Below, piece after piece: positions 44,435-55,729 of a stretch of 64,000 nucleotides of DNA. Origin of the DNA: Hydrogenophilales bacterium 16-64-40 (GTDB lineage: Bacteria > Pseudomonadota > Gammaproteobacteria > Burkholderiales > Thiobacillaceae). The stretch is from the NCBI GenBank assembly GCA_002256995.1, contig NCGX01000006.1, positions 62,001 through 126,000 on the forward strand. The letters are read 5' to 3'. Numbering within the stretch: the first letter of the stretch is position 1; each line of letters starts with the position of its first letter. The notes beneath the pieces are model-generated. The model was given only the letters and a program-made list of their open reading frames with translations, searched no databases and was not told the origin of the DNA. A program made the translations under genes and the position numbers.

Positions 44435-45936
44435 TCAATCGTCGCAGCCCGCGCCCAGCTTTGCGCCCGAGCCTTCGGGTTCGAGTCCCAGGTAATCGCG
44501 CGCCACCGCTTCGGCGACCTTGATGCCGTCGACCCCGGCCGACAGGATGCCGCCGGCATAGCCCGCGCCCTCGCCCGCCGGGTACAGGCCCTTGACGTTG
44601 ATGCTCTGGAAATCGTCGCCGCGCGTGATACGAAGCGGCGACGAAGTGCGCGTCTCGACCCCAGTCAGCACCGCGTCCGCCATCGCAAAGCCCTTGATCT
44701 GCTGGTCGAACGCCGGCAGCGCCTCGCGGATCGCCTCGATGGCGTAATCCGGCAGCGCGGTGGCGAGGTCGGTGAGATGCACGCCGGGCTTGTATGAGGG
44801 TTCGACGCTGCCGAGTTGCGTCGACGGCTTGCCATCGAGGAAATCGCCGACCCGCTGCGCCGGTGCATCGTAGTTGCCGCCGCCGAGTTCGAACGCGCGC
44901 GCTTCCAGTTTCCTTTGCAGTTCGATGCCGGCAAGCGGATCGTCGCCGGGAAAATCCGCCGGCGTGATGCCCACGACGATGCCGGCGTTGGCGTTGCGCT
45001 CGTTGCGCGAATACTGGCTCATGCCGTTGGTCACCACGCAGTTCGGTTCGGACGCGGCCGCCACTACGGTGCCGCCCGGGCACATGCAGAAGCTGTATAC
45101 CGTGCGGCCATTTTTCGCATGGTGCACCAGCTTGTAGTCCGCCGCGCCGAGCTGCGGGTTGCCGGCGTTCGACCCCAGCCTTGCGCGATCGATCAGCGAC
45201 TGCGGATGCTCGATGCGGAAACCAATGGAAAACGGTTTCGCTTCCATGTAGACGCCGCGCGCGTGCAGCATCTCGAAGGTGTCGCGCGCGCTGTGGCCGA
45301 GCGCAAGGATGACGTGATGGCTGGCCAGCGTCTCGCCGCTGGCGAGCGTCACCCCGCGGATCCGTTTCCCGTCCGCTCCCTCCTCGATCAGCACGTCGGT
45401 GACGCGCTGCTGGAAGCGGATCTCGCCGCCCAGTTTCTCGATCTCGTGGCGCATCGCCTCGACCATGCCGACCAGGCGGAAGGTGCCGATGTGCGGCTTC
45501 GAGACGTAGAGGATCTCATCCGGCGCGCCCGCCTTGACAAACTCGGTCAGCACCTTGCACCCCAGATGCTTGGGATCCTTGATCTGGCTGTAGAGCTTGC
45601 CGTCTGAAAATGTGCCCGCCCCGCCCTCGCCAAACTGCACGTTGGATTCCGGGTTGAGCACGTGCTTTCGCCACAGCCCCCAGGTGTCCTGGGTGCGCTC
45701 GCGCACCGCCTTGCCGCGCTCCAGCACGATGGGCTTGAAGCCCATCTGCGCCAGCACCAGCGCGGCGCCGCGTAGACCATCAGCAGGGCGTGCTTTTTGC
45801 GCGCGTCGTAGCTGCGCTTGAAGATGCTGAAGCCGACAAGATCGTCGTCGGCGAGCCCCAAGCGTTGCAGGATCGCCGCACGCAGGGCCTCGGGCGGATG
45901 GTCGAGCGGGAGTTTGAGTTCAGTCAGTCGCAGCAT
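44435..45936 (-). pseudogene. FAD-dependent oxidoreductase (COG2509-like), internally deleted
   Basis: The first part (from MLRLTELKLPLDHPPEALR) reads to HALLMVY near 45775; the rest (AALVLAQMGFKPIVLERG to the stop at 44435) continues in another frame. About 90-100 residues normally between them, including the GxGxxG FAD-binding loop, are absent. The catalytic half is otherwise intact (FGEGGAGTFSDGKL, CMCPGGTVVAAASE, YPAGEGAGYAGGI). A deletion with frame change is the simplest reading; an assembly error is possible. Confidence 0.8.
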
Positions 45937-45987
45937 GTGTTTTAAACGTATCGGTTGAAACAATCATCGCGAGTGCCCGCAGCGACG

Positions 45988-46166
45988 TCGCGATCCATCG
46001 TCCCGAGGACGGGGCTCCTACAAAAAGCCGCCGCCCCATGTAGGCGCGTCTGAACGGCAGACCGCGGCGCCCTTGTAGGAGCGGCGCCCCCGCCGCGATT
46101 TTCGTGCCCTGGCCAAACCGCAGCCCTCGCGACCTCCACCCATCGCCCCGAGGGCGGGGCTCATAC
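45988..46166. repeat. Cluster of four REP palindromes
   Basis: Units with the GTAGGAG head lie at 45988-46021 (minus), 46040-46066 (plus, head GTAGGCG), 46075-46099 (plus) and about 46128-46166 (minus, head GTATGAG). Each has a GC hairpin. The third matches the unit at 31762 over its first 22 bases except one loop base. The last two units face each other like a REPIN. They fill most of the intergenic region 45937-46184. Confidence 0.85.
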
Positions 46167-46184
46167 ACCACCGGTTCGCGACCC

Positions 46185-47438
46185 TCAGCTCACGGCGCTC
46201 ACAAACGCTAGTGCCCCCTGCCCCGCGGCGCGGCCGCTGGCGAAGCAGCCCGTCAGCAGGTAGCCGCCGGTGGGCGCTTCCCAGTCCAGCATTTCACCCG
46301 CGACAAACACGCCGGGCAGATCGCGCAGCATCAGGCGTTCGTCCAGCGCCTCGAAGCGCACGCCGCCGGCGCTGCTGATCGCCTCGTCGAGCGGGCGCGG
46401 GGCAACAAGCTTGATCGGCAGCGATTTTATCGCGTTGGCGAGTGTCACCGGATCGTTCAACTGCGCCGGCGTCAGGATTTCGCGCAGCAGCGCCATTTTC
46501 ACGCCCTTGATGCCGGCACGGCTTTGCAGGTGGCTCGACAGCGACCGCGCGCCGCGGGGATGGCCGACTTCGGCCATGACTCGCGCCAAGGTTTTATCGG
46601 GCGCCAGGTCAAGCTCAACCATCACCGCGCCCTGCGCCGCCATGGCATCGCGCAACGGCGCCGACAGGGTATACACCAGGCTGCCCTCGATGCCGCCGTC
46701 GGACAGCATCAGTTCGCCGCGGCGTTCATGCACCCGGCCCGTCGCATCGGTGAATCGCAGCGCCACCGTCTTCAGCGGCTGCCCGGCGAAACGGCTCTTC
46801 AGATGTTCGCTCCAGCCACCCGCCACGTCGAAGCCGCAGTTCGACGGCCGCAGCGGCGCGACCTCGACCCCGCGCTGCGCCAAGAGCGGCACCCACGCGC
46901 CATTCGATCCCAGCTTCGCCCAGCTGCCGCCGCCGAGCGCCAGCACCACCGCGTCAGCCCGCACGGCCAACTCGCCCTGCAGCGAAGCGAGGCGCAGCGC
47001 GCCGTCCTCGCGCCAGCCCAGCCAGCGATGCCGCACATGAAACCGCACGCCGGATTCGCGCAGCCGATGCAGCCACGCGCGCAACAGCGGCGCTGCCTTC
47101 ATCCCGGTTGGAAACACCCGCCCCGACGAGCCGACAAAGGTTTCGACCCCCAGCCCCTGAATCCACTCGCGCAAGGCGGCAGGGGGAAAGGCCTCGAGCA
47201 ACGGGTGGATGTCAGCCGCCCGCGCGCCGTAGCGCGACAGGAAAACGTCGAACGGTTCGGAATGGGTGATGTTCATGCCGCCCACGCCGGCCAGCAGGAA
47301 CTTGCGGCCCAGCGAAGGCATGGCGTCGTAGAGATCGACCCGCACCCCGTTTTGCGAAAGGACTTCGGCCGCCATCAGGCCGGCGGGGCCGCCACCGATC
47401 ACAACGGCGGTTTTCAGGGTCTGCGCGTGCGGGGTCAT
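46185..47438 (-). CDS. YhiN/HI0933-family flavoprotein
   Basis: A 417-residue FAD protein. The Rossmann motif AVVIGGGPAGLMAAEVL is at the N-terminus, followed by LGRKFLLAGVGGMNITHSE, the signature of this family; the C-terminal GVFVAGEMLDWEAPTGGYLL contacts FAD. I start at ATG 47438; an in-frame TTG lies four codons earlier and the ribosome site is weak for both. Function of the family is undefined. Confidence 0.88.
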   Translation of the reverse strand: MTPHAQTLKTAVVIGGGPAGLMAAEVLSQNGVRVDLYDAMPSLGRKFLLAGVGGMNITHSEPFDVFLSRYGARAADIHPLLEAFPPAALREWIQGLGVETFVGSSGRVFPTGMKAAPLLRAWLHRLRESGVRFHVRHRWLGWREDGALRLASLQGELAVRADAVVLALGGGSWAKLGSNGAWVPLLAQRGVEVAPLRPSNCGFDVAGGWSEHLKSRFAGQPLKTVALRFTDATGRVHERRGELMLSDGGIEGSLVYTLSAPLRDAMAAQGAVMVELDLAPDKTLARVMAEVGHPRGARSLSSHLQSRAGIKGVKMALLREILTPAQLNDPVTLANAIKSLPIKLVAPRPLDEAISSAGGVRFEALDERLMLRDLPGVFVAGEMLDWEAPTGGYLLTGCFASGRAAGQGALAFVSAVS

Positions 47439-47560
47439 CAACGGGCTCAAATACAGGACTTCGCGCCGTGAAGCGTACGGGACTCAGGCCGCTATCAACC
47501 GGATGCAGTCCCAGGAGGCTCAGTCGTCTGCTGAACCACAGCCCCCCGCTTCTGCGGTGG

Positions 47561-47860
47561 CTACTTGATCAGGAATGCATCCTTTGAACGACCTTTAGCT
47601 TGCTCTTCCGCCAGCCACTTCGGTGCGCGACCACGACCCGACCAGGATTCACCCGTGGCCGGATTGCGATATTTTGCGGCCACGGCAGTACGCGCCTTGG
47701 CCTTTTTTGCCCCACCCTTCAGGTCATCAAGGGTGATCCCGTATTCCTTCATCCTCGCCTGAATCTCCGCGACAACAGACGCAATTTCAGCGCGACGCGC
47801 CACCTCGGCTTGCTTCAACAACGCTTCTGCCTGCGCCTTCAATTCGGTGTAAGTTGCCAT
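47561..47860 (-). CDS. H-NS family nucleoid protein (BpH3-like)
   Basis: A 99-residue protein: N-terminal coiled-coil oligomerisation region (ELKAQAEALLKQAEVARRAEI), a Lys/Ala linker, and the DNA-binding core YRNPATGESWSGRGRAPKWL. H-NS proteins silence AT-rich, often acquired DNA. It has its own upstream space (47861-47925) after the guaA hairpin. Confidence 0.92.
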   Translation of the reverse strand: MATYTELKAQAEALLKQAEVARRAEIASVVAEIQARMKEYGITLDDLKGGAKKAKARTAVAAKYRNPATGESWSGRGRAPKWLAEEQAKGRSKDAFLIK

Positions 47861-47925
47861 CGTTTTTTCCTTTCAAAAGTGAATCGGATCAATATCAAAC
47901 CAGTTTATTCTGCATTAGCCAAACA

Positions 47926-47943
47926 AGCCCGCTACGCGGGGCT
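47926..47943 (-). terminator. Possible terminator after guaA
   Basis: On the minus strand AGCCCCGC-GTA-GCGGGCT forms a hairpin with one bulge, followed by TGTTTGG. It lies 24 bases past the guaA stop. The T run is poor. Confidence 0.4.
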
Positions 47944-47966
47944 CCTCGCCCGGCGTCCCAAGAACA

Positions 47967-49529
<1,563 letters not shown>

Positions 49530-49547
49530 AAATATTTGTATGGTGGT

Positions 49548-50258
49548 TCAGTCGGCTAAAAAGTAATTCACGGTGGAAACCACGCGCACCTTCTTGACGT
49601 GCGCGGTGCTTTCGTCCCGGTCCTCGATGCTGAATTGCCCCTGGCTGGCGCGCTTGATCTTGCCCAGGCTGCTGTCGGAATCCTTGGCGAACTTATCCGC
49701 GGCCTGGCGGGCGTTGCGGGTGGCCTCCTCGATCATCGCGGGCTTGAGCGTATTCAGGCCGGTGAACAGGAAGCGTGCGCGGTTCTCGTAATCGCCGGTG
49801 TTCAGCGCAATCCCCTGCTCACCCAGAACCGAGAGTTCCGGCATAGCCCGGCGCACGGCGTCCACCTGCCGGGTGTAAACGGTGACCACGGATTTCCCGG
49901 TGTAGCGCAGGCGATTCGCCAGATCGGCGTTGCCGTAGTCCTGCGCCTGCCGGTCCGTAATCGAAGGTGCGGAAACGGAGATTTCCGCCGGCTTGAATCC
50001 CTGCGCCTCGAGAAAATCGATAATGACGGCGTTCTTACCCTGCAGGGTCTGGTACAGGCGAGTCAGGTCGGCATCCGCCTCGCTGAAGGCGATCGGCCAG
50101 ATCGCCGTGTCGGCCGGGACTTCGCGCTCGGCCAGGCCCTTGACCTCGACGCTGCGCTCGAACTGCTTGAACTTGACGATGCCGTCAGCCAGCAGCCAGG
50201 CCGCTGCCACCATTCCGAAAGCCAACACCAAGGCTGCTGCCAGGCGGTTGTTACCCAT
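49548..50258 (-). CDS. SIMPL-domain (DUF541) periplasmic protein
   Basis: A 236-residue protein with an N-terminal membrane anchor/signal (LAAALVLAFGMVAAAWLLADG) and a SIMPL domain (VEVKGLAEREVPADTAIWPI). Relatives in E. coli (YggE) are linked to oxidative-stress protection. It sits between guaB and guaA, 18 bases upstream of guaA, so it is probably co-transcribed with the GMP genes. Confidence 0.88.
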   Translation of the reverse strand: MGNNRLAAALVLAFGMVAAAWLLADGIVKFKQFERSVEVKGLAEREVPADTAIWPIAFSEADADLTRLYQTLQGKNAVIIDFLEAQGFKPAEISVSAPSITDRQAQDYGNADLANRLRYTGKSVVTVYTRQVDAVRRAMPELSVLGEQGIALNTGDYENRARFLFTGLNTLKPAMIEEATRNARQAADKFAKDSDSSLGKIKRASQGQFSIEDRDESTAHVKKVRVVSTVNYFLAD

Positions 50259-50289
50259 GCGTCCCCCTTATGCGATCGGCGCTGACTGA

Positions 50290-51759
<1,470 letters not shown>

Positions 51760-51865
51760 TTAACGCAAAGCGGAATTATACGCGCCCGCCCCCGCCCCGC
51801 ACAAACCACGCGTTCCCCATGCCCCATTTGGTCGTAATCTACCAATCCGTTTATGCGACAGGTGG

Positions 51866-51894
51866 TTGACTCCCGTGCCTGATACCGCTAACTT
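51866..51894 (+). promoter_or_regulatory. Possible sigma-70 promoter of the small lipoprotein gene
   Basis: TTGACT (51866-51871), 17 bases, then TAACTT (51889-51894). The -35 is strong and the -10 weak. The guaB promoter should also lie in 51751-51865 but I see no convincing match. Confidence 0.4.
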
Positions 51895-51974
51895 TGCGTC
51901 AGCATTCACTCTGCTAGGGCGCGCGGTTCAACAGCCCGACCCCTGAACGCCATATAACTCGAGGAGATAACACA

Positions 51975-52325
51975 ATGTCCAAAGCAATGTCCAAAGTTTT
52001 GCTTGCCCTGACTTCCGCGGCCCTGCTGGGTCTGACTGGATGCGCCGACCTTAACGCCAACAAGGCGGGCGACAAGCCCACGGCTACCAAGGCCGCCATC
52101 AGCGCCGAAGCCAAGGCTGCGCTGAGCGCCGCCCAGGCTGACGTCAAGGAAGCCAAGGCGAAGAATGCGCTGTGGACGACCGCCGATGCCGCGCTGAAGG
52201 CCGCCGAGAAAGCTGCTGCCGAAGGCGACAGCGCCACGGTCATCAAGCAGTCCAAGCTGGCCAGCGACCATGTCAAGAAGGGCTTGGCCCAGCTCAACTA
52301 CCCGATGCTCAAAGTCGGCGACTAA
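51975..52325 (+). CDS. Small Ala/Lys-rich lipoprotein
   Basis: A 116-residue protein with a lipobox LGLTGC (Cys23). The mature part is a single long helix rich in Ala and Lys (AALSAAQADVKEAKAKNALW), of a DUF4398-like or Lpp-like type. GAGGAGATAACACA precedes the ATG, giving a strong ribosome site. It has its own promoter and a strong terminator, so it is a monocistronic and probably abundant envelope protein. Function is unknown. Confidence 0.82.
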   Translation: MSKAMSKVLLALTSAALLGLTGCADLNANKAGDKPTATKAAISAEAKAALSAAQADVKEAKAKNALWTTADAALKAAEKAAAEGDSATVIKQSKLASDHVKKGLAQLNYPMLKVGD

Positions 52326-52342
52326 GTCAGTCCGCTTCAGCA

Positions 52343-52378
52343 AAAAAGGCCTTCCGGATTCATCCGGAAGGCCTTTTT
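52343..52378. terminator. Bidirectional intrinsic terminator
   Basis: A 16-bp perfect stem (AAAAAGGCCTTCCGGA and complement) with a TTCA loop, and T runs on both strands. It separates the lipoprotein gene from the converging rnfH gene. Confidence 0.92.
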
Positions 52379-52392
52379 GTTGGGCGCGCGTT

Positions 52393-52749
52393 TTATGTCG
52401 CGTCGGACTTGCTAACCGCTGCGGCCTTCTCGGGCGCGGCGTCGCCACCGCCCTTTTTGGTGGCCTTGCCTTCTTCCGCGCGTTTGCGGCGCACCTCCTT
52501 GGGGTCGGCGATCAGCGGGCGATAGATTTCCACCCGGTCGCGGTCGCGCACCGGGTCATCCAGCTTGACCAGCTTGCTGAAAATCCCGACCTTGTTCTTG
52601 GCCAGGTCGATTTCGGGATGGGCGTCCAGCACGCCGGATGCGCGAATGGCGTCTTCCACCGTCGCGCCTTCGGCAAGCTGGACGTGCAACAGGGGCTGCT
52701 GCGTCGGCAAGGCATAAATGACTTCGACGCTGATATGGGTTCTGTTCAT
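52393..52749 (-). CDS. rnfH: RnfH-family ubiquitin-like protein
   Basis: A 118-residue protein. The beta-grasp part starts [20 protein letters not shown] and includes [26 protein letters not shown] (family motif, given in pieces). The C-terminal tail is Lys/Ala-rich. It is paired with ratA (overlap 4 bases), an arrangement conserved across proteobacteria. Its role is unclear. Confidence 0.9.
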   Translation of the reverse strand: MNRTHISVEVIYALPTQQPLLHVQLAEGATVEDAIRASGVLDAHPEIDLAKNKVGIFSKLVKLDDPVRDRDRVEIYRPLIADPKEVRRKRAEEGKATKKGGGDAAPEKAAAVSKSDAT

Positions 52750-53180
52750 ACGGCATACACCTCGTCCGCACGGCGCACGAAGGCATCGACAAAGGTATTG
52801 GTGATATGGCTGAAAACGGGCGCCAGCAGGGTTTCCAGCATCCGGTTCGAAAACGTGTACTGAAGGCGGAATTCGATCTTGCAGGCATCGTCCCCCAGCG
52901 GCGAAAAAAGCCAGTCGCCTTCCAGTTCGGAAAACGGCCCGTTCTGCAGCCTGATCCGCATCTCGCGCGGATGCGTTTTGGTGTTTTCCGTGGTGAAGCT
53001 CTGGCGGATGCCCATGTAGGCGATATGAATCGTTGCCACCGTGCTCGCTTCATCGCGCCATTTCAACTCGGTGCCCCCGCACCACGGCAGAAAAGCGGGG
53101 TAATCCTCGACCCGGTCCACCAGTTCAAACATGCGTTCCGGGGGGTGCGCCACCAGCACACTTTTTTGCACTCGCGCCAT
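52746..53180 (-). CDS. ratA: RatA/COQ10-like START-domain protein
   Basis: A 144-residue lipid-binding START-fold protein ([29 protein letters not shown]). E. coli RatA was described as inhibiting 70S assembly, while the family also includes ubiquinone-binding COQ10. The ATG at 53180 gives the conserved start; a longer frame upstream is less likely. It diverges from smpB across 50 bases. Confidence 0.88.
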   Translation of the reverse strand: MARVQKSVLVAHPPERMFELVDRVEDYPAFLPWCGGTELKWRDEASTVATIHIAYMGIRQSFTTENTKTHPREMRIRLQNGPFSELEGDWLFSPLGDDACKIEFRLQYTFSNRMLETLLAPVFSHITNTFVDAFVRRADEVYAV

Positions 53181-53230
53181 ATGACACTGAAGCCTTGTAA
53201 AATCAAGAATTGTACGCAAGCCCGTCTGCC

Positions 53231-53680
53231 ATGAGCATCGTCGACAACAAAAAAGCCTTTCACGATTATTTCATCGAAGAACGATTCGAGGCCGGCATCA
53301 TGCTCGAAGGCTGGGAAGTGAAAGCCATCCGCGCCGGCCGGGTGCAGTTGAAAGAAGCCTATGTGGTGGTCAAGAGCGGCGCGGTCTATCTGATCGGATG
53401 CCACATCAGTCCGCTGTCCACCGCCTCCACCCACATCCACGCCGATCCCACGCGTTCGCGCAAGCTGCTGCTGCATGCGGCAGAAATCAGCAAGCTCATC
53501 GGCAAGACCGAACGCGCCGGCTACACGCTGGTGCCGCTCGACTTGCACTATGTCAAAGGCCGCATCAAGCTTGAATTCGGCCTGGCCAAAGGCAAAAAGC
53601 AGCACGACAAGCGCGCGACAGAAAAAGACCGCGAATGGGAGCGAGAAAAGCAACGCATGGTGCGGGCTGCCCAAAAATGA
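53231..53680 (+). CDS. smpB: tmRNA-binding protein SmpB
   Basis: A 149-residue trans-translation factor. It begins [20 protein letters not shown] and has [19 protein letters not shown]; the basic tail includes KGKKQHDKR. It brings tmRNA to stalled ribosomes. I start at ATG 53231, the conserved N-terminus. The tmRNA gene itself is not in the window. Confidence 0.96.
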   Translation: MSIVDNKKAFHDYFIEERFEAGIMLEGWEVKAIRAGRVQLKEAYVVVKSGAVYLIGCHISPLSTASTHIHADPTRSRKLLLHAAEISKLIGKTERAGYTLVPLDLHYVKGRIKLEFGLAKGKKQHDKRATEKDREWEREKQRMVRAAQK

Positions 53681-53691
53681 AGGCGGACAGC

Positions 53692-53725
53692 ACCGCCAAA
53701 CGGATGAAAGCATCCGCTTGGCGGT
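53692..53725 (+). terminator. Hairpin after smpB
   Basis: ACCGCCAA-a-CGGATG, loop AAAG, CATCCG-c-TTGGCGGT: a 14-bp stem with one mismatch, starting 12 bases past the smpB stop. The following tract (TTGTTCTTGT) is only moderately T-rich. Confidence 0.6.
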
Positions 53726-53736
53726 CAAAGTTGTTC

Positions 53737-53765
53737 TTGTGAGCTGTCAACATCCGGATTATGAT
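53737..53765 (+). promoter_or_regulatory. Probable sigma-70 promoter of the 57-residue gene
   Basis: TTGTGA (53737-53742), a 17-base spacer and TATGAT (53760-53765) lie 31 bases before the ATG at 53796. Confidence 0.5.
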
Positions 53766-53795
53766 CCGTTGAAATATCAACAAAAGGACAAAACC

Positions 53796-53969
53796 ATGTC
53801 GGCCCTTCCAGTTTATCAAGTTGAGTTCATTCCGCTGGAACGCCGTTTGGACGACCGCCGCGTCGCGTCGCGCAATGCAGCGTTGCCGCGTGGAATCACG
53901 GCAGACCGCCGCAAGGCAAGCAGCCGGCGCATGGAAGATCTCAGATCCGCTAAACTGCACGTCATATAA
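53796..53969 (+). CDS. Small Arg-rich hypothetical protein
   Basis: A 57-residue protein with 11 arginines arranged as repeated RR pairs (ERRLDDRRVASR, then TADRRKASSRRMED). The ATG has AAAGGA about eight bases upstream, and a promoter with good spacing lies just before it, after the smpB hairpin. I do not recognise a family. It could be a small nucleic-acid-binding protein, but composition is the only support. Confidence 0.55.
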   Translation: MSALPVYQVEFIPLERRLDDRRVASRNAALPRGITADRRKASSRRMEDLRSAKLHVI

Positions 53970-54213
53970 GCATCAGCTAAAATCTGCGCTTCGCGCGCAA
54001 GCTCATCCCGTTTGGCCTGGCTGCAGCACGTCCATGCTGCCATCCGCCAGGATCGCTGTCTCCGCTACCCGCCCCCCATGCAGCAAGACAACCCACGTTT
54101 GCCGCAGCGTGGCTCCAAGCATGACCGACACCGCTTTGCAGCCGAGACTGCGGCCGTGTGACAATGCTGGAACCTGACTGCCCCCGTATTTCCCCCCGAA
54201 AGTTGAGCCCAGC
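53970..54213. other. Intergenic region before mnmH
   Basis: No gene that I can support. A minus-strand open frame crosses it, extending into mnmH, but without homology. The mnmH promoter should be here; I see no convincing match. Confidence 0.4.
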
Positions 54214-55251
54214 TTGCCCGCCACCGTAGATGAACTCGCGGCCTTCGATGAAATCATCGACGTCCGTTCCCCCAGCGAATTCGCCGAAGATCACATCCCC
54301 GGCGCGATCAACCTGCCCGTGCTGAGCGATGCCGAGCGCGCGCGCGTGGGCACCCTGTACAAGCAGGTGTCGTCGTTCGAGGCGAAAAAAATCGGCGCAG
54401 CGCTGGTGGCGCGCAACATCGCGCAGCATCTTGACACCTGGTTCGCCAACAAGCCCAAGTCGTACCGGCCGCTGGTGTATTGCTGGCGCGGCGGCAGCCG
54501 CAGCGGCTCGCTGACGCACATCCTGCAGAAAATCGGCTTTGCCGCCATGCAGCTCGATGGTGGCTACAAGGCCTATCGGCGGCACGTGGTGGCCGAACTC
54601 GCCCGCCTGCCGGCGCAATTAACCTATCGGGTGGTGAGCGGTCCCACCGGCAGCGGCAAGAGCCGCCTGCTGCTGGCGCTGGCCAGCGAGGGCGCCCAGG
54701 TGCTCGACCTCGAAGTGCTGGCCGCGCATCGCGGTTCGCTGCTGGGGGCGCTGCCGGGGCAAGCCCAGCCGTCGCAAAAAATTTTCGAGAGCGCCATCTG
54801 GTCGGTGCTGAACGGCTTCGACCCCGCCCGTCCCGTATTCGTCGAGGCGGAAAGCAAGAAGATCGGCGCGCTGCGTGTGCCCGAGGCGCTGATCACGGCG
54901 ATGCACGCCAGCCCCTGCTTCCGGCTGGACGTGCCGCTGGCGGCACGGGTTCAGTTGCTGACCGAGGATTACGCCCACTTTCTGCACGACCCGGAGACGA
55001 TCAACCGCCAGCTCGGTTTTCTCACCACGCTGCGCGGCAGCGAAACCATTGCGGCGTGGCAGGCGCTGGCCACCCGGCAGGCCTGGTCCGAACTGGTGAC
55101 CGTCCTGCTGGAACAGCACTACGACCCGGCGTATCTGAAGTCGCTGTCGCGCAATTACACCCCCTCGGCCGCCGATCTGGCCTTCCACACGGAAGACCTC
55201 TCGGCGAGCGGCATGCTGTTGCTGGCGCGCGCGATTCTGGCGGCGATGTAA
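54214..55251 (+). CDS. mnmH: tRNA 2-selenouridine synthase MnmH (SelU)
   Basis: A 345-residue enzyme with an N-terminal rhodanese domain, whose active cysteine is in VYCWRGGSRSGS, and a P-loop domain (SGPTGSGKSRLLLAL). It geranylates then selenates 2-thiouridine in tRNA wobble positions. The start is a TTG with no alternative nearby. Its presence implies that the organism makes selenophosphate (selD elsewhere). Confidence 0.93.
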   Translation: MPATVDELAAFDEIIDVRSPSEFAEDHIPGAINLPVLSDAERARVGTLYKQVSSFEAKKIGAALVARNIAQHLDTWFANKPKSYRPLVYCWRGGSRSGSLTHILQKIGFAAMQLDGGYKAYRRHVVAELARLPAQLTYRVVSGPTGSGKSRLLLALASEGAQVLDLEVLAAHRGSLLGALPGQAQPSQKIFESAIWSVLNGFDPARPVFVEAESKKIGALRVPEALITAMHASPCFRLDVPLAARVQLLTEDYAHFLHDPETINRQLGFLTTLRGSETIAAWQALATRQAWSELVTVLLEQHYDPAYLKSLSRNYTPSAADLAFHTEDLSASGMLLLARAILAAM

Positions 55252-55261
55252 CCCCAGCAAG

Positions 55262-55684
55262 CTAGATCAGCTTCCCCAGCACGAAGCCGATCACGATGCC
55301 GATGATGAGTGCGATCGTGACCCCGCGATAGGTCAGCACGTCCTTGGAATAACCGCGCCGGATGGCGACGTAGGCCACCAGGTAGCCGACGGCGTTGAGC
55401 AGCCAGATGAAGCCGATCGACAAAACTTTGACGATGATCGGGCCGATGATCGGCACCAGCGCGATGATGCCCAGCAGCCAGGCAAAGGCATTGGTGACCA
55501 GCCCCACCACCACCACGCTGCCGGCGATCACGCTGCGGTCGACGTTGAAATGAAATCCCAGCCCCACCAGCGCCGCAATCGCCAGCCACAGCGGCAGCAT
55601 CACCCTCCAGTTGCGCCACCATCGCGCCCGGGGCGAAAAATCAGGCATTAAGTCGTCTAGTTTTAAGTCGTCCAGCTCAGCCAT
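55262..55684 (-). CDS. Small multi-pass membrane protein
   Basis: A 140-residue protein with an acidic N-terminus (AELDDLKLDDLMPDF) and four hydrophobic segments. No family is recognised. It lies downstream of relA (45 bases) on the same strand and could share its transcript. Confidence 0.7.
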   Translation of the reverse strand: MAELDDLKLDDLMPDFSPRARWWRNWRVMLPLWLAIAALVGLGFHFNVDRSVIAGSVVVVGLVTNAFAWLLGIIALVPIIGPIIVKVLSIGFIWLLNAVGYLVAYVAIRRGYSKDVLTYRGVTIALIIGIVIGFVLGKLI

Positions 55685-55729
55685 GTCTCAGATACGGGGA
55701 ATCGGGAAACCCGAACAATAAACGAACAC

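Noticed and set aside
54003-54257. Minus-strand 84-codon frame upstream of mnmH
   Set aside because: No homology, no ribosome site, and it runs into the mnmH coding region.
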